Part shown: positions 45,173 to 55,624 of the stretch, in pieces
Layout: each line of letters starts with the position of its first letter
Numbering within the stretch: the first letter of the stretch is position 1
Origin: Phanerochaete sordida
Taxonomy: Eukaryota > Basidiomycota > Agaricomycetes > Polyporales > Phanerochaetaceae
Direction: 5' to 3'
Length of the DNA stretch: 64,000 bases
Assembly (NCBI GenBank): GCA_019973155.2
Contig: BPQB01000017.1
Coordinates: 434,001-498,000 of the forward strand
Program-made: the position numbers and the translations under genes
Notes under the pieces: generated by a model
Seen by the model: only the letters and a program-made list of their open reading frames with translations
Databases searched by the model: none
What the model was told of the DNA's origin: nothing

Positions 45173-45565
45173 ATGGCAGACAACCTGAAGGAAGGGCAAG
45201 ATGTTTCGTACGTCGTGAGTGTCTAGAAGCTCAAGTTCGTGTCTAACTTGTCCGAAACAGCTGGAAATGGGGAGGAGGCGATGGCCACGGCAAAGTCGCC
45301 GAGATTGTTGAAGAAGGCACCGCGGAGGTAACCTCGAATAAGGTTAGTCGTAGCCTGCCTACTTGATGTTACACGGTTTTGATGGGTTACAGGGCAACAC
45401 TGTGACCCGCAAGGCCAGGGGTCATGACGATCCTGCCGTCGTCATCGAGCGCAGCGGCGTAAGTGTCGAAACATGAATGTCGCTTGATGTTCGCTGACCA
45501 TCATACAGAATAACGTGGTGAAACTCGCCCACGAGTTGAACGAGGTTCGCGAGGCCAAAGAATAA
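45173..45565 (+). CDS. HVA1-type TUDOR domain protein (DUF2945)
   Basis: Small protein of about 71 residues in four exons. The start at 45173 gives MADNLKEGQDVS; the donor at 45208 (gtacgt) and an AG acceptor split a Ser codon, giving DVSWKWGGGDGHGKVAEIVE, then EGTAEVTSNKGNTVTRKARG, HDDPAVVIERSG and NNVVKLAHELNEVREAKE before TAA. The pattern W-K-W-G...G-K-V...G-N-x-V-T-R-K...P-A-V-x-I-E-R is that of the hypervirulence-associated protein TUDOR domain found widely in fungi and bacteria. Despite the family name its biochemical role is unknown. The tiny size and four exons are normal for basidiomycete members. It converges with the GNAT gene only 36 bp downstream. Confidence 0.88.
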
Positions 45566-45601
45566 ACATGTATACAAGCCCAGACTTTTCCTGCAATCGT
45601 A

Positions 45602-46390
45602 TCATGCCGTTCGGTCCACCTGTTTCTGCACGATCTCCCTGACCCCATCTTCCCAGTCGTCCCAACATGTCGATAGCATCAGCGTATGTCGCCCGTATCT
45701 TTCCGGCCACTTGTCCCCCTCGCGCGGCTTCTCCCCATCACTGCTGAGCTCCTTGGGCAGCACCCACAGCCACCGTATCCACGCCTCGCGCTTGAAGCCC
45801 ATGCGCTCTGCCAGGCGCGCGCTCGGCAGGTTCTTCGTGTGCGCGCACCATTGCACGCGGCGGAGCCCGAGGCCGGGCGGGCTCGCGGTCGGGAGCTCGA
45901 GGCAGTAGCGCATGAGGATGCCGACCGCGTTGCTCGCGACGTGCGAGCGCTGGAAGCCGGGAAGCACCGCAATGTACGCGATCTCGGCGCACAGGTTCGC
46001 CGCGCTCGCGTTGAAGAGGCCGAACGCGCCCGCGAGGCTCCCGCCCCAGTGCGGGCGCGCGGCGTCGGGGCGCGTCTTATCGAGGACTGCGAAGTAGACG
46101 TGTGCGGGGTTCTGGCGCACGCCGTGCTCGAGCCAAGTGAGGAAGCCGCGCAGGTCGCGCCACACGAGCGGGTAGTACCGCCAGAGCTGCGCGTCGGCGG
46201 ACCCCGCGGTAAAGTACGCCTCGCCGTGCTCGCGTGGGATAAAGGGCACGAGCTTGACGCGGTCATTCTCGAGGCTCGCGGGCAGGATGGGGAAGACGAA
46301 GTTGACGTCGTACGGCTCGGGGCCGAAGAGCTCGGCGTCGGCGAGTGCGGCTGGCGCGGGCGGAGGCGTGTAGGTGTTCACGAAGGACAT
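45602..46390 (-). CDS. GNAT N-acetyltransferase, RimJ/RimL-like (paralogue 1)
   Basis: Intronless protein of 262 residues. The N terminus is MSFVNTYTPPPAPAALADAE, then GPEPYDVNFVFPILPASLEN and DRVKLVPFIPREHGEAYF. The acetyltransferase core has HVYFAVLDKTRPDAA, GSLAGAFGLFNAS, AEIAYIAVLPGFQRSHVASN (acetyl-CoA loop, in the place of R-x-x-G-x-A) and RRVQWCAHTKNLPSARLAER with MGF, the classic RimJ-type helix. The C terminus LMLSTCWDDWEDGVREIVQK is shared with the two paralogues at 62749-63537 and 63900-64000. It should transfer acetyl from acetyl-CoA to an amine; the substrate is unknown. Strong third-position GC sets it apart from the neighbouring DNA. Confidence 0.9.
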   Translation of the reverse strand: MSFVNTYTPPPAPAALADAELFGPEPYDVNFVFPILPASLENDRVKLVPFIPREHGEAYFTAGSADAQLWRYYPLVWRDLRGFLTWLEHGVRQNPAHVYFAVLDKTRPDAARPHWGGSLAGAFGLFNASAANLCAEIAYIAVLPGFQRSHVASNAVGILMRYCLELPTASPPGLGLRRVQWCAHTKNLPSARLAERMGFKREAWIRWLWVLPKELSSDGEKPREGDKWPERYGRHTLMLSTCWDDWEDGVREIVQKQVDRTA

Positions 46391-46858
46391 CGTTCTGCTG
46401 GCGTTTCTGTGTCCGTCCAGCTGCTGGTTATATCGCTCGATGGCCGAGTCATGACCAATTGATCGGATTGGCGCGATCCTCGTCAGCAGGCACCCGAGCG
46501 GAAGACGGGAGCCCGCCCCTGACAGCGCCAGGGCGCCGTACGTCCTCGGCGTAACGCATTGACTCTATGTGTGGATCGAGACGCGGATGACGCTGCTAGT
46601 AACTTCGTCTACGGACTTCAGTTCGTAACCATTGTATTACCTATGCGCATGCAGGCGCATCTGGTGACTCCGTACGCAGTCCGGACTCCTTCGTCTCGAG
46701 GACAAGCACGGTATAATCATTAATATAGTCCGGACAGCACTGATTTGCTTCCATCTTGCCAGTCACGCTTGCACACCATGTCGTAGGGAGTCGATAGAAG
46801 ACTGAAGGTAACCCGCTCCCCTGCCGAAGCTTGGGCCTGGCCATGCCGTCACCGCACA
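46391..46858. other. Intergenic
   Basis: About 470 bp between the GNAT start and the hairpin after the NACHT gene. A/T-richer with no supported ORF; upstream of the GNAT gene it should hold its promoter. Confidence 0.5.
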
Positions 46859-46879
46859 TACCGTGGTCAAGCCACGGTA
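46859..46879 (-). terminator. 8-bp-arm hairpin directly after the NACHT stop codon
   Basis: TACCGTGG-TCAAG-CCACGGTA forms an 8-bp perfect stem with a 5-nt loop, starting at the base next to the stop codon (46880-46882). In a fungus this is not a bacterial-type terminator, but it lies at the start of the 3' UTR and could affect 3' processing. Confidence 0.4.
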
Positions 46880-49800
46880 CTAACCCTGCCAGAGGAAAGG
46901 TTCGACTGCAGGCACAATATTAGCAACGCATGTTGGTCGTCACAACTTGAAATGTACTCACGAACACAGTCCACATCCGGGTCAAACTGCTCCAAGGCGA
47001 CATTCAGCTGGCCCGCGCCACGGCCGCCCTTCCGCTTCAGGCCATCTCCCGCAGAGATCCACTCGCCGAGGTCGTCGGGCTGGAGGAGGCACCCCACGGG
47101 CGCCGCGAGGTCCATCGCGTGCGTCATGGCGCGCTTCTCGCTGATGGCGAGCCCGCCGACGATGACTTGCGCGCAGGCGCGGTCGCGCGCGGGGAAGAAG
47201 AAGACGTCGCGATGTTCCGCGCTCGCGGGCAGGAGGATCGTCTCGCGCTGGCACTGTGGGTCGGCATTGACACTGGGCTCGGTGCCCTTCGGTGGGCTGA
47301 AGAGCGGGATGCGGTGGACCAGGAGCGTCATTCCGCTCCAGGATGCGTATAGATGTGTGTCGTCCCATGTGAGCGTGCAGGGGAGTTTGGGAGAAAGCTG
47401 TGCGCGCTCGAAGACGCCGAGATCCACCTGTGCGGTGTATATTCTGGTGGGTGGGCTGCGGGTAGGCTTGCTGGAGCAGAGTCGGTAAGTGTGTACGAGC
47501 AGTGTGAGGTGAGCAGTTTTTGCTTCTTCCTCGGCACCGCTGGTCCGGGTCTCGAAGATGGCGATGTGAAGATGACGCCCAGATTTCGCGAAGTGGCACT
47601 TGATACTACTGTTAGAAGCTGGAAAAGGCGGTGAGCACAGGGCAATAAAGACAAGACTTTAGCGTACCTGTGTCAGACGACTCGCCGATCTCGCGCACGA
47701 AGTACGTGTTGTCTTCATAATCAGCAAAGAGTAGCTCACGCCCACTGAGCGGCCAGACGACCAAAGGCTCAGTTGGATGAAGCGCGGGCGCGGAGTCTAC
47801 CAGACAGTCCGAAGTTTTTCTGCGGAAGCGGAAGAGACGTCCCTCGTCAGTGAAGACCTGCATATACGCTTGCTGGACTGGAGGGTCTGGCGGAGCGTTA
47901 GGATCGCGAGCGTTGCGACTCCGACGGCGAGTTGTGTCCTGGTCTCCATACGCTTGTACCTGGCCAAAGGCGAATGTGGAGGGGTCCACGCCGTCGTCGC
48001 TGTCCGCGTAGACAGAGTCCCCGTCATCTTCCTCCTGGGCAGCCTCCTCTTCGGCGTCCTCCTCATCAGAGGAGTCTTGTTCTTCCTCCTGCTCGTCTGA
48101 TGAGCAAGACGAATCTGAGTCCGAGTCATCGCCGGCGTCCTCATCTTCGTCTGCAGAAGAACAAGAGCTTGAAGTCTCGTACCCCTGATCTGTGCTGACG
48201 CTCGACGAATCCGAGTCTGCTTCATCGTCGCTGTCGGCCCATTCGCTGTCGCTATCCTCGTCGCCGCACAGCGTCGCTTCCTGCGAAGGAGCAGCACTTG
48301 AAGGTTTGGCTACAGGCACCCGCGGGAACCTTCGGCTGGTCACGGCAACGACGCCATCGTACGCAGCGACCTCCTCGATGTAGTCTTCATCTTCGGCATC
48401 GATGCCCTCGAATACTTTGTATTCGCCGTGGCTGTCTGCATAGAAGACTTGTGTTCCGATCCGGAGACACCGGCCATCAGTATTGAACGAGGCAATGGGA
48501 GCGCCGCCGGCTGCACAGACGATGTAGGCGGTCGAGGTGTTGGGGTCCCCGACAGCGTAGTGCGAGGCATGGCATAGCTCCAGGGGGATCGTCAAGGTTT
48601 GCGAACGTTGCAGGATGGGCAAAAGGTCCGTGCTGTAGCTCCAGGACTCTACCACGAAATTGAGCTGGGAGTCAGCGACCGACCTGTGAACACCACGTTT
48701 AGTCACTCTGAAGCTTGAGTCATGAAGGATGCACGTACGTGAGCCGTAGTGCCTTGACGCTATCTCGAGTAGCAACGGCAATCTGGAAGTCGGATCGCCC
48801 GACAGCCTCCTCGTCGGTTATGGGCGCCTCGAAGCGGAAGGAGCGGTAGCGACTCTCCATGCCCGAGAGGAAGTTCCCCGTGCCGAGAGAGCCCCACCAG
48901 CAGCGGTCGACTTCGCCAATGCACTGCCGGAACGGGCACGCGAGGTCGTCGCATCCGACGCACGACAGATACTTCTGCCAGTCCCACCAGAAGCGGTGGT
49001 AGTCTCTGCAGTAATTGTCCTCGATGATCCAGCGGGGCAACGACCGGCGAACCCAGACGCGGCCGTCTTCCCAATTGCGCCACTTGTACGGGCTGAACGC
49101 CCCGACGATCCAGAGGCTCTGGATTTGGATGCACGTCTGGAAGTTGCGCGAGGTGAGGAAGGCCAGGACGCGCGGTCGGAACTGCCCAGCAACCACCGCA
49201 AGTGCGCTGGTGGCGGCGCCAAGTGAGGAGAAAGGTAGGTCGGCGCCGTTGGGAGCGACGAGGTCTAGGTGCTTGTCCCAGTTCTTGGCACTGTAGGTGA
49301 GGAATTGGTGCTCAGAGACTGCTTGGCCGTTTGTGTCTACCCAGTCGTCTCCGCTTCGCCTGAGGAGCGCCGAGTATCGCGCCTGGGTGAGGTAGAGGAG
49401 ACAAGCATCGGCGATTCGGAGTGGGCACACGCGGAAGCCGGATTGCTTCGGTTTCTCTTCGTCGCCTTCGTCGTTTTCACAGATGACATCTGCATGACGG
49501 CGAAGGAAGTCGAAAAGGGAGGAGTGGAATAGCCGACAGCTGCTGGCCAGGGTTACGAAGTCGCTGTGGGCATACGCCTCGCTTTCCTTAAACTTCTGGT
49601 CCAGGCTCGTATTCGAATCATTTTGTACTTCAATGAAGGGAGAGAACAATTCGAGCAGTGCCGTCAGGAATGGTTTGCGCGAGTCTTCGAGACTGCCTGC
49701 GGGGCTCCGAAGAATGGCAAGGGCCTCCTGGATCTCCACAACCTTCAACGGACGCCGTGCGAACGCCACAAGGGAGAAGACATCCCTGTCCATGGTTCGG

Positions 49801-51782
49801 TATGTTAGCCTGACAACAGAGGGGGCGAGGAGCGTACTGACCGAGCAAGAGAGGCTTTACTACTCTGCAGGAATTTGTCGAAGAACCTGCGGTAGTAGGC
49901 GTCGAGGTCCCCAGCTCTGCCTGCCTCGAGGATCTCGTCCAGCTCCGCCAAGCTCGTCGCCTTCTTCAACTCGACGACGATGAGATGCGCCCACAAGAAA
50001 TTGCTCTCGACGCGAGCTAGGAGCTGGTGGAGAATGACCTCTTGCTGCTCTGGAGGTATAACGGTGATGCTGCCGACGGAGCGGGTGAGATAGCACTTGA
50101 TCCCTGTCCGGACTGCATCCTTGATGTCGAAGGGAGTGTACATCCGGAAGTTCTGCCTGGTATACGCGACGTTCTGCGAGCTGATCCAGAGACGGATGTT
50201 GCGGGCAGCATCTGCCTTCGGCACGACAAGGTCGTTTAATACGCCGAGCACGCCCAGCGCATTCTTCCGGGGGTCTCCGTCGTTCGTGCACTCGGTGACC
50301 TTCGTAACCTCTTCGTCGACGCCATCGAGGAAGAGGTATACCGCAGGTAGGCGCCGGACCAGTTCGTGCAAGATAGACAGCACGCGCGAGGTGGGGTCTC
50401 CCGTTCGGTCCTCGGCGAAGCGAGCGAGCTTCTCAACGAAGTCGTACGACGAGTGGTACACGAGACACGGCTCCCATAGCTGAGCAGCGAGCGATTTGAG
50501 CACTTCGAGAGTGGTGAAGTTCTGGTCGAAGCGGAAATAGTGGGCGGCGACAGCGACGGCGGAGTCCTCGCGTACAACGTCTGCGACTCTTTGGCAAAGC
50601 ACGGATTTGCCCGCTCCAGGCGGAGCGTACACCCATAGCGCAGGGGACGGGGTCTCGGCATTCTTCCAAGCCTCGTAGATCGAGTGGGTGAAGATCCAGT
50701 TGCAGCACTGATCTTCGATCTGCGCGTATTGCGATCCCAGTAGCCGGCGCTCGGTTGCAGACATAGAGCCTGTAGGCAGCGGCGGGCCAAGGAAGTCGCG
50801 AACGCTCCTCACTATAATCCGTTTGAGCTCGGCCTGCGTCGCACCGGTGGGTGGCTCAATACGCTTACCTAGCTTCTCTTGTTGGGCGCGTTCCCGTTTT
50901 ACGAGCTTGGTCTGTTCCTCCACGCGCTCTGCATTTGATCGCATGTTGGCGATAATCTTCTCCAATTTTGCGCTGCGAAGGGAAACGAGAGCCGAAACGA
51001 CTTTCATTGCCCCTGAAGTTGGAGAGTCAGATAGCGAACACATAGCGACCAGAGGGAAAGCGCTGACTTGGACGGTGAAGCTCCTGGTAGACCCGGCTCC
51101 AGAAATGGAATATATCTACGTAAGACTGGCAGAGAACGTCTTCGAGTACGGATGACTCTCCGAAGAGCCGGTCGTAGGTTGCAATCCGCCTGAGGTCGTC
51201 GCCTAGCGCAACAAGAGCGTCTGCAATCGTGTCAGAAACCTTGAAATACCGATCTACGAACTGACACGGGTCGAAGGTCAGCGAATTGACCCTGTCCCGG
51301 AGATTATGCCGAAGCACCCACATTAGCCAAAGCGGTCACACAGGCCCATGCCGCGCCCGAGATCGGTGTTGGGTCAAAGGCCGCTATACGGTGATGCTTA
51401 GACCCTCCATGGAATCGCAGGTTTGACGTGGCACTTACTGATGGCGTTCACGACCCCGTCGAACTCTTTTTGAATGGCAGCTAGCGTCAACAGCACCTTC
51501 CTTGTTGTCGAGTGTCTCAGCCATCGCTCGCCTACGCTGGCCTGCAGCATCGCGTTGATGTCATCAGGGGTCAGGTTCTTGGAATGTCCGTCGTAACACT
51601 GGGCAAAGAAATCTTTGTCCCTCGTCTTCCCGCTCAGGCCTTGCAGGTATTTCTCGAAAGCGCGTTGAAACAGAGACTTCCGCCTGGTAAAATCAAATAA
51701 ATTAGCGAGCACGACTTGGCTGATAGCGAATAAGGACCGCCTACTCTGCTATGGTAGTACAGCTTGACGAAGGGGACGACAT
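46880..51782 (-). CDS. Fungal STAND protein with NACHT NTPase domain (NLR-like)
   Basis: Large signal-transducing NTPase of the type used in fungal nonself recognition and programmed cell death. ATG at 51782 (MSSPSSSCTTIAE) splices to RKSLFQRAFEKYLQGLSG and LTPDDINAMLQASVGERWLR, then NLRDRVNSLTFDPCQFVDRY and VYQELHRPSQ: a helical N-terminal domain like those (DUF7708-type) preceding fungal NACHTs. The coiled segment MRSNAERVEEQTKLVKRERA leads to NACHT: Walker A VYAPPGAGKSVLCQRVADVV, Walker B PAVYLFLDGVDEEVTKV, then NIRLWISSQNVAYTRQNF and the helical arm. MDRDVFSLVAFARRPLKVVE opens the winged-helix part. The C-terminal region has propeller-like blocks (DSAPALHPTEPLVVWPLSGR, ELLFADYEDNTYFVREIGES, KCHFAKSGRHLHIAIFE) interrupted by an acidic Ser/Asp/Glu insert of about 110 residues. 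Ends VLEPFLWQG. It is divergent from the AAA gene with about 1 kb between starts. Confidence 0.87.
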
Positions 51783-52816
51783 TGTCGATCGTCAAATGTT
51801 CCCGCCGGACGAAGGCCGCTTAAACCTTGACAGAGGTATATGAGGGGACAAGGTCAGAGGGAACGCGTTTGTTTCTTATGTGGGATTTGCGGACGAGCGA
51901 TGCTGTTCCTCTTCCCGCTGGTCAGGGTCCTGCGCGGCTGAGGCGCATCGCCCCTCATACCGGCTTCGCGCCCGTACAGCATAACAGCTATCGTGCACTG
52001 CATACCCGCTGAAATGAATTCTGGAGAGAAATGGAAGACGGTTGCTGGTCGAGCTCACCTCAGTTGTCTTGATGTCCAGCTTGGCGTAGTCACCGCCATA
52101 GGACGGTCTCGAGTGTAACATCAGCGGTGAGCCGCCTCAAACCCCTGGTATGAGATTCCAAGCGCATGAATGACATTTCAGGACGCGCATACCATCGTTT
52201 CCTCTGTGTTCGTAAAGTCATCCGTGGCCGCTGGACGGAAGCCCAAAGGGGAGGAACGTTGAAGGGTGGGATAAGCTTACGTAAGCTGACCTTCTTAGCG
52301 AAAACCGGCGGTCCAATACAAAGCTTGGGTAAGAATGTGTTACTGTGGGAAAGGTGCAGCTCACTCCCCATAACACCGTAGTAAACTTGCCTCCCGCTAC
52401 CGTCTACCTGTGCTTTCCTCCAACCCATTTCCCTTTTGACACCCGGGGGTGCAGCTAGAGCACCAAAGGATCCCATATGCAGTAACGAAAGTTGCGGTCT
52501 CGTTAACGCTAGAAGTGACCTCCCAAGTCAGTATACTCACAGCCTGACCACTGCCTCGCGCGGGACGCCGGTCCAAAATCGACACTACGACTGCGGTAAC
52601 CATGATGAAGTATTGCGGCTATGTACACCGACATCTGCTTCTCCCTCGCCGTCTTGACCGCTGTAAGCGACGCCTAGCGGGGCGGAGCAGGTCTTCCAGC
52701 TTCGTTGGGCACAGCCGCAGCAGCCGCCGGGTGCTTGTGTTTAAAATGCGGCTCCCGCTGGCACGCCATTGCGTTCCAAACACCCCGACCACCCAAGGCT
52801 CGCTAAAGGTGCTAAC
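51783..52816. other. Divergent promoter region between NACHT and AAA genes
   Basis: 1,034 bp separate the two start codons. It contains a perfect 14-bp palindrome with TTACGTAA at 52274-52287. Short frames on both strands have no family resemblance. Confidence 0.5.
52274..52287. promoter_or_regulatory. Perfect palindrome with TTACGTAA (bZIP-type) core
   Basis: AGCTTACGTAAGCT. TTACGTAA is a known Yap/bZIP half-site dimer in fungi. It lies about 490 bp from the NACHT start and 530 bp from the AAA start, close to the middle of the divergent promoter. Confidence 0.4.
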
Positions 52817-55314
52817 ATGAGCAGTACTTCGACGAGCTCAACAGCGGTATCCTCGGAGACCAACGGCCACGCTGAGCCTGATACGGTGCTCAAGCCGCGA
52901 GTGCCGATCGCCCGCTATGATGCATTGTGAGTTCGCAAATAGCTGTTCCCCTTGTTTGCAGTCATCTTATCATCTTCTACAGTTTCAATCAGTGAGCAGT
53001 GTCGCTCTCCTTGATGCCACTGGTTGTTGACCTTGCGCAGGCGGACGCTCAGATATGAGCTGAAGAAGTCCCACAGGCCCGCAAACGTCGACAAGATAAA
53101 GAAGAAAAGGCCCATCCTCCTCGTCAAGCGCCTCATCAACTCCAGGGGCCAGTACGAGGGGACTGAAGTGGAGATCCACCACGACGGGCTGCGAGCCGTC
53201 CTCGCTGAGATCAACCGTGACGTTCCAGGACTTGACCTCACCACGCAGAAGCCGTCTGTCGACCGGAAGCTCTTCTTCCACTGTCGTGCACAGCTCCTGG
53301 CCAAGTTCTGCGAGCTCGGCGCCGATGAAGACCCTAAGGCGCAGGATCTAGCGGAGGGCGTACACGCAGCCCTGCAGTACATACGAGAGGACGTCTCGGA
53401 CATCGTTAGCGACTTCAGCACGCTCCTCGGCGAGCAACAGATCACCTACGCCTACCTCTGGGCCCTGTTCCCGCCGAATTGTTCCGTGCACGGGTACGAC
53501 AGCGCTACCGACCAGCACATCATCGCACGTGCGCGGACGCTGGAGTACAAGAGCTCGCAGGACGAGGGCAACTATGCCGAAATCAAGTGCGACATCATTG
53601 TCCAGGACGACACGAGACTAGGCCTGGCGAAATGCAAATTCAAGATCCCTCAGTTTGTCGGGGCGTACGCTATCAACGAGCTGCCGGTTTGCCCTCTGGA
53701 ACACTATCCGGAATGGGAGGACCTTCGCCAGAAGGCCATCGCACGCGGAAAGGTGTACGCGAAACTGCGCATGCACTTCTACCAGCACCAAGGCGTCTCA
53801 ACTGTATACATCAATGACAAGGATCCTCTGAAGCTCTCCGTGAGTGTGATGTACCTTTCGTTCAGTAGAGCGTATTTATGTGGCGAATCTGAAAAATCCA
53901 CTGAACATTTGGAGCTGAAATTTCCCGGCGCCATTAGGCTCCCCTTGGGCGGCGCTGGGGGATCTTGAGTGGATCTCACATCATGGAGCCTAGAAATTTC
54001 AGCGGAAATTTCGCGGAGCCCACATAAATACGCTCTAGTATCGGGTTAATTGACATTGTGACAGATCAACGAGCGTATCATGGTCGACGTAGACTCTTTC
54101 TTCGAGTTTCAGTACAACAGTGACTTCGCGCGTCGCTCCTGCCGCCGGCTTGATCCAGAGGAACTCACGGATGACGAGCTGATGATCTGCTCGCCCGTGG
54201 TCCTCGGCTTTTGCTTCAACACGAAGGCTTGGGGTGCGCCTTCCATTCCGCCCTGAGACATCTCATGAGCTGACCTCAGACGTTAGGAGCATTTGCAATC
54301 GATAGAGTTACCGAGGTGGTGTGGTCGGAGGAGCCGTTCCAGAGGCTCGTGCTCGGAGAGAAGCAGAAGCTTCTCATCTCCTCTCTCGTGAAACAGCACT
54401 CTTCGCAGCCGTCAGGCTTCGACGACGTTGTCGCAGGGAAGGGGCGCGGTCTCGTCGGGCTCCTCTGCGGAAACCCTGGCTGCGGTAAGACGCTAACAGC
54501 GGAGGCCGTCGCAGAGATCACGCACAAGCCGCTCTATGCGGTCAGCGCGGGTGAGTTGGGGACATTCCCGGGCTCGACGGACGACGCGCTGCGGCGGATA
54601 CTGCGGCTCGGCGAGCGCTGGAACGCGGTCGTGCTCCTCGACGAAGCGGACGTGTTCCTGCAGGAGCGCGACAAGAAGGACGTCTCGCGGAATGCGCTCG
54701 TCTCCATCTTCCTCCGCCAGGTCGAGTACCACCCTGGTATCATCATCTTCACGACGAACCTCATCAAGCAGATCGACCCGGCGTTCGAGAGTACGTATCG
54801 TGTAAAATATTCACTTCGAACGAGGCTGACGCGTAACATCCTGCGCAGGTCGTATCCACTTCTGCGTGAAGTACCCTGACCTCGACCTCGCATCGCGTAA
54901 AGCCGTCTGGCAGACGTTCCTCGCCAGAGCAGGGGTCTCGAGCGCCGCCCTCGGCGAGCACGACCTCGACCGTCTTGCCAAGCACCCACTCAACGGACGC
55001 CAGGTCTGCCCTCATTTACTCTACTTAGAAGCGTCCCGCTGACCCTGGCTTAGATCAAGAACACTGTCAGTACAGCGACCAGCATCGCGTCGTCGCAGTC
55101 CACTACGCTCGCGACGAAGCATGTATACACCGTGCTCGACGTGATGCAAGACTGGCAAGCCGCGAAGCACGAGCGCACGGGCTGGAACTTCTATCCGCTT
55201 GCACTCGGGGCTGCAGGTGTCGCGGCTTGTTCTCTGATACTCTTACGACGGCTTGGTATGTATTCCCCCGACTAATTCTCGTGACACCCTGCTTACATTA
55301 TCACAGCACAATGA
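52817..55314 (+). CDS. AAA ATPase with C-terminal transmembrane helix
   Basis: Starts MSSTSTSSTAVSSETNGHAE at 52817; a split Leu codon joins YDAL to RTLRYELKKSHRP. The N-terminal half (DUF7025-like region of fungal AAA proteins) contains TYAYLWALFPPNCSVHGYDS, KCKFKIPQFVGAYAINELPV and YPEWEDLRQKAIARGKVY. After the intron at 53840-54064, which carries a MITE, come INERIMVDVDSFFEFQYNSD and CSPVVLGFCFNTKAWG. The AAA core has Walker A GLLCGNPGCGKTLTAEAVAE, Walker B AVVLLDEADVFLQER, sensor-1 IIIFTTNLIKQIDPAFE and GRIHFCVKYPDLDLASRKAV. Unusually, the chain ends NFYPLALGAAGVAACSLILL RRLAQ, a single membrane helix with a short basic tail, suggesting a tail-anchored ATPase facing the cytosol. The last exon is only 8 nt. 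Role unknown; unfolding or extraction at a membrane is inference. Confidence 0.87.
53868..54035. mobile_element. 168-bp MITE with 16-bp TIRs and TA duplication, inside an intron
   Basis: Ends are GAGCGTATTTATGTGG and its exact reverse complement CCACATAAATACGCTC, each flanked by TA (53866-53867 and 54036-54037), as for Tc1/mariner-type insertions. A second internal inverted pair GCTGAAATTTC lies near each end. There is no coding capacity. The host intron is 225 nt, against 50-80 nt for most introns here, and becomes about 55 nt if the element and one TA are removed. Confidence 0.88.
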
Positions 55315-55624
55315 TCCGTCACCTCCCCTTTGCATCTGTATGATGATCACTAGCTTTCGGCTGGACTGGTTTGGATACTGTATCCGTGGGCGGTGGCGTA
55401 TAGCGAGACCCAAAGCTTTATTTCTTTGACCCTGGACCCCAGTGTGTTTTACGCCTGCGTGCAGCATCTTGTACACAGCCATATGGACCGTGCACGCCTC
55501 TTCGTGAGATTAGTTCCCTAGCCGCAGTGCGAAATTATGTCGAATTCCGGTGCAATTCCCGACGGACCTGGGACTCGCTCGCGAGTCTGGGCGTCTCGCG
55601 TCGCCCGCTCCATCTCCGACCACC
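55315..55624. other. Intergenic between AAA and MDP-1 genes
   Basis: 310 bp between two plus-strand genes, holding the 3' UTR of the AAA gene and the promoter of the phosphatase. An ATG at 55537 is out of frame with the phosphatase and would be an upstream ORF if transcribed. Confidence 0.5.
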
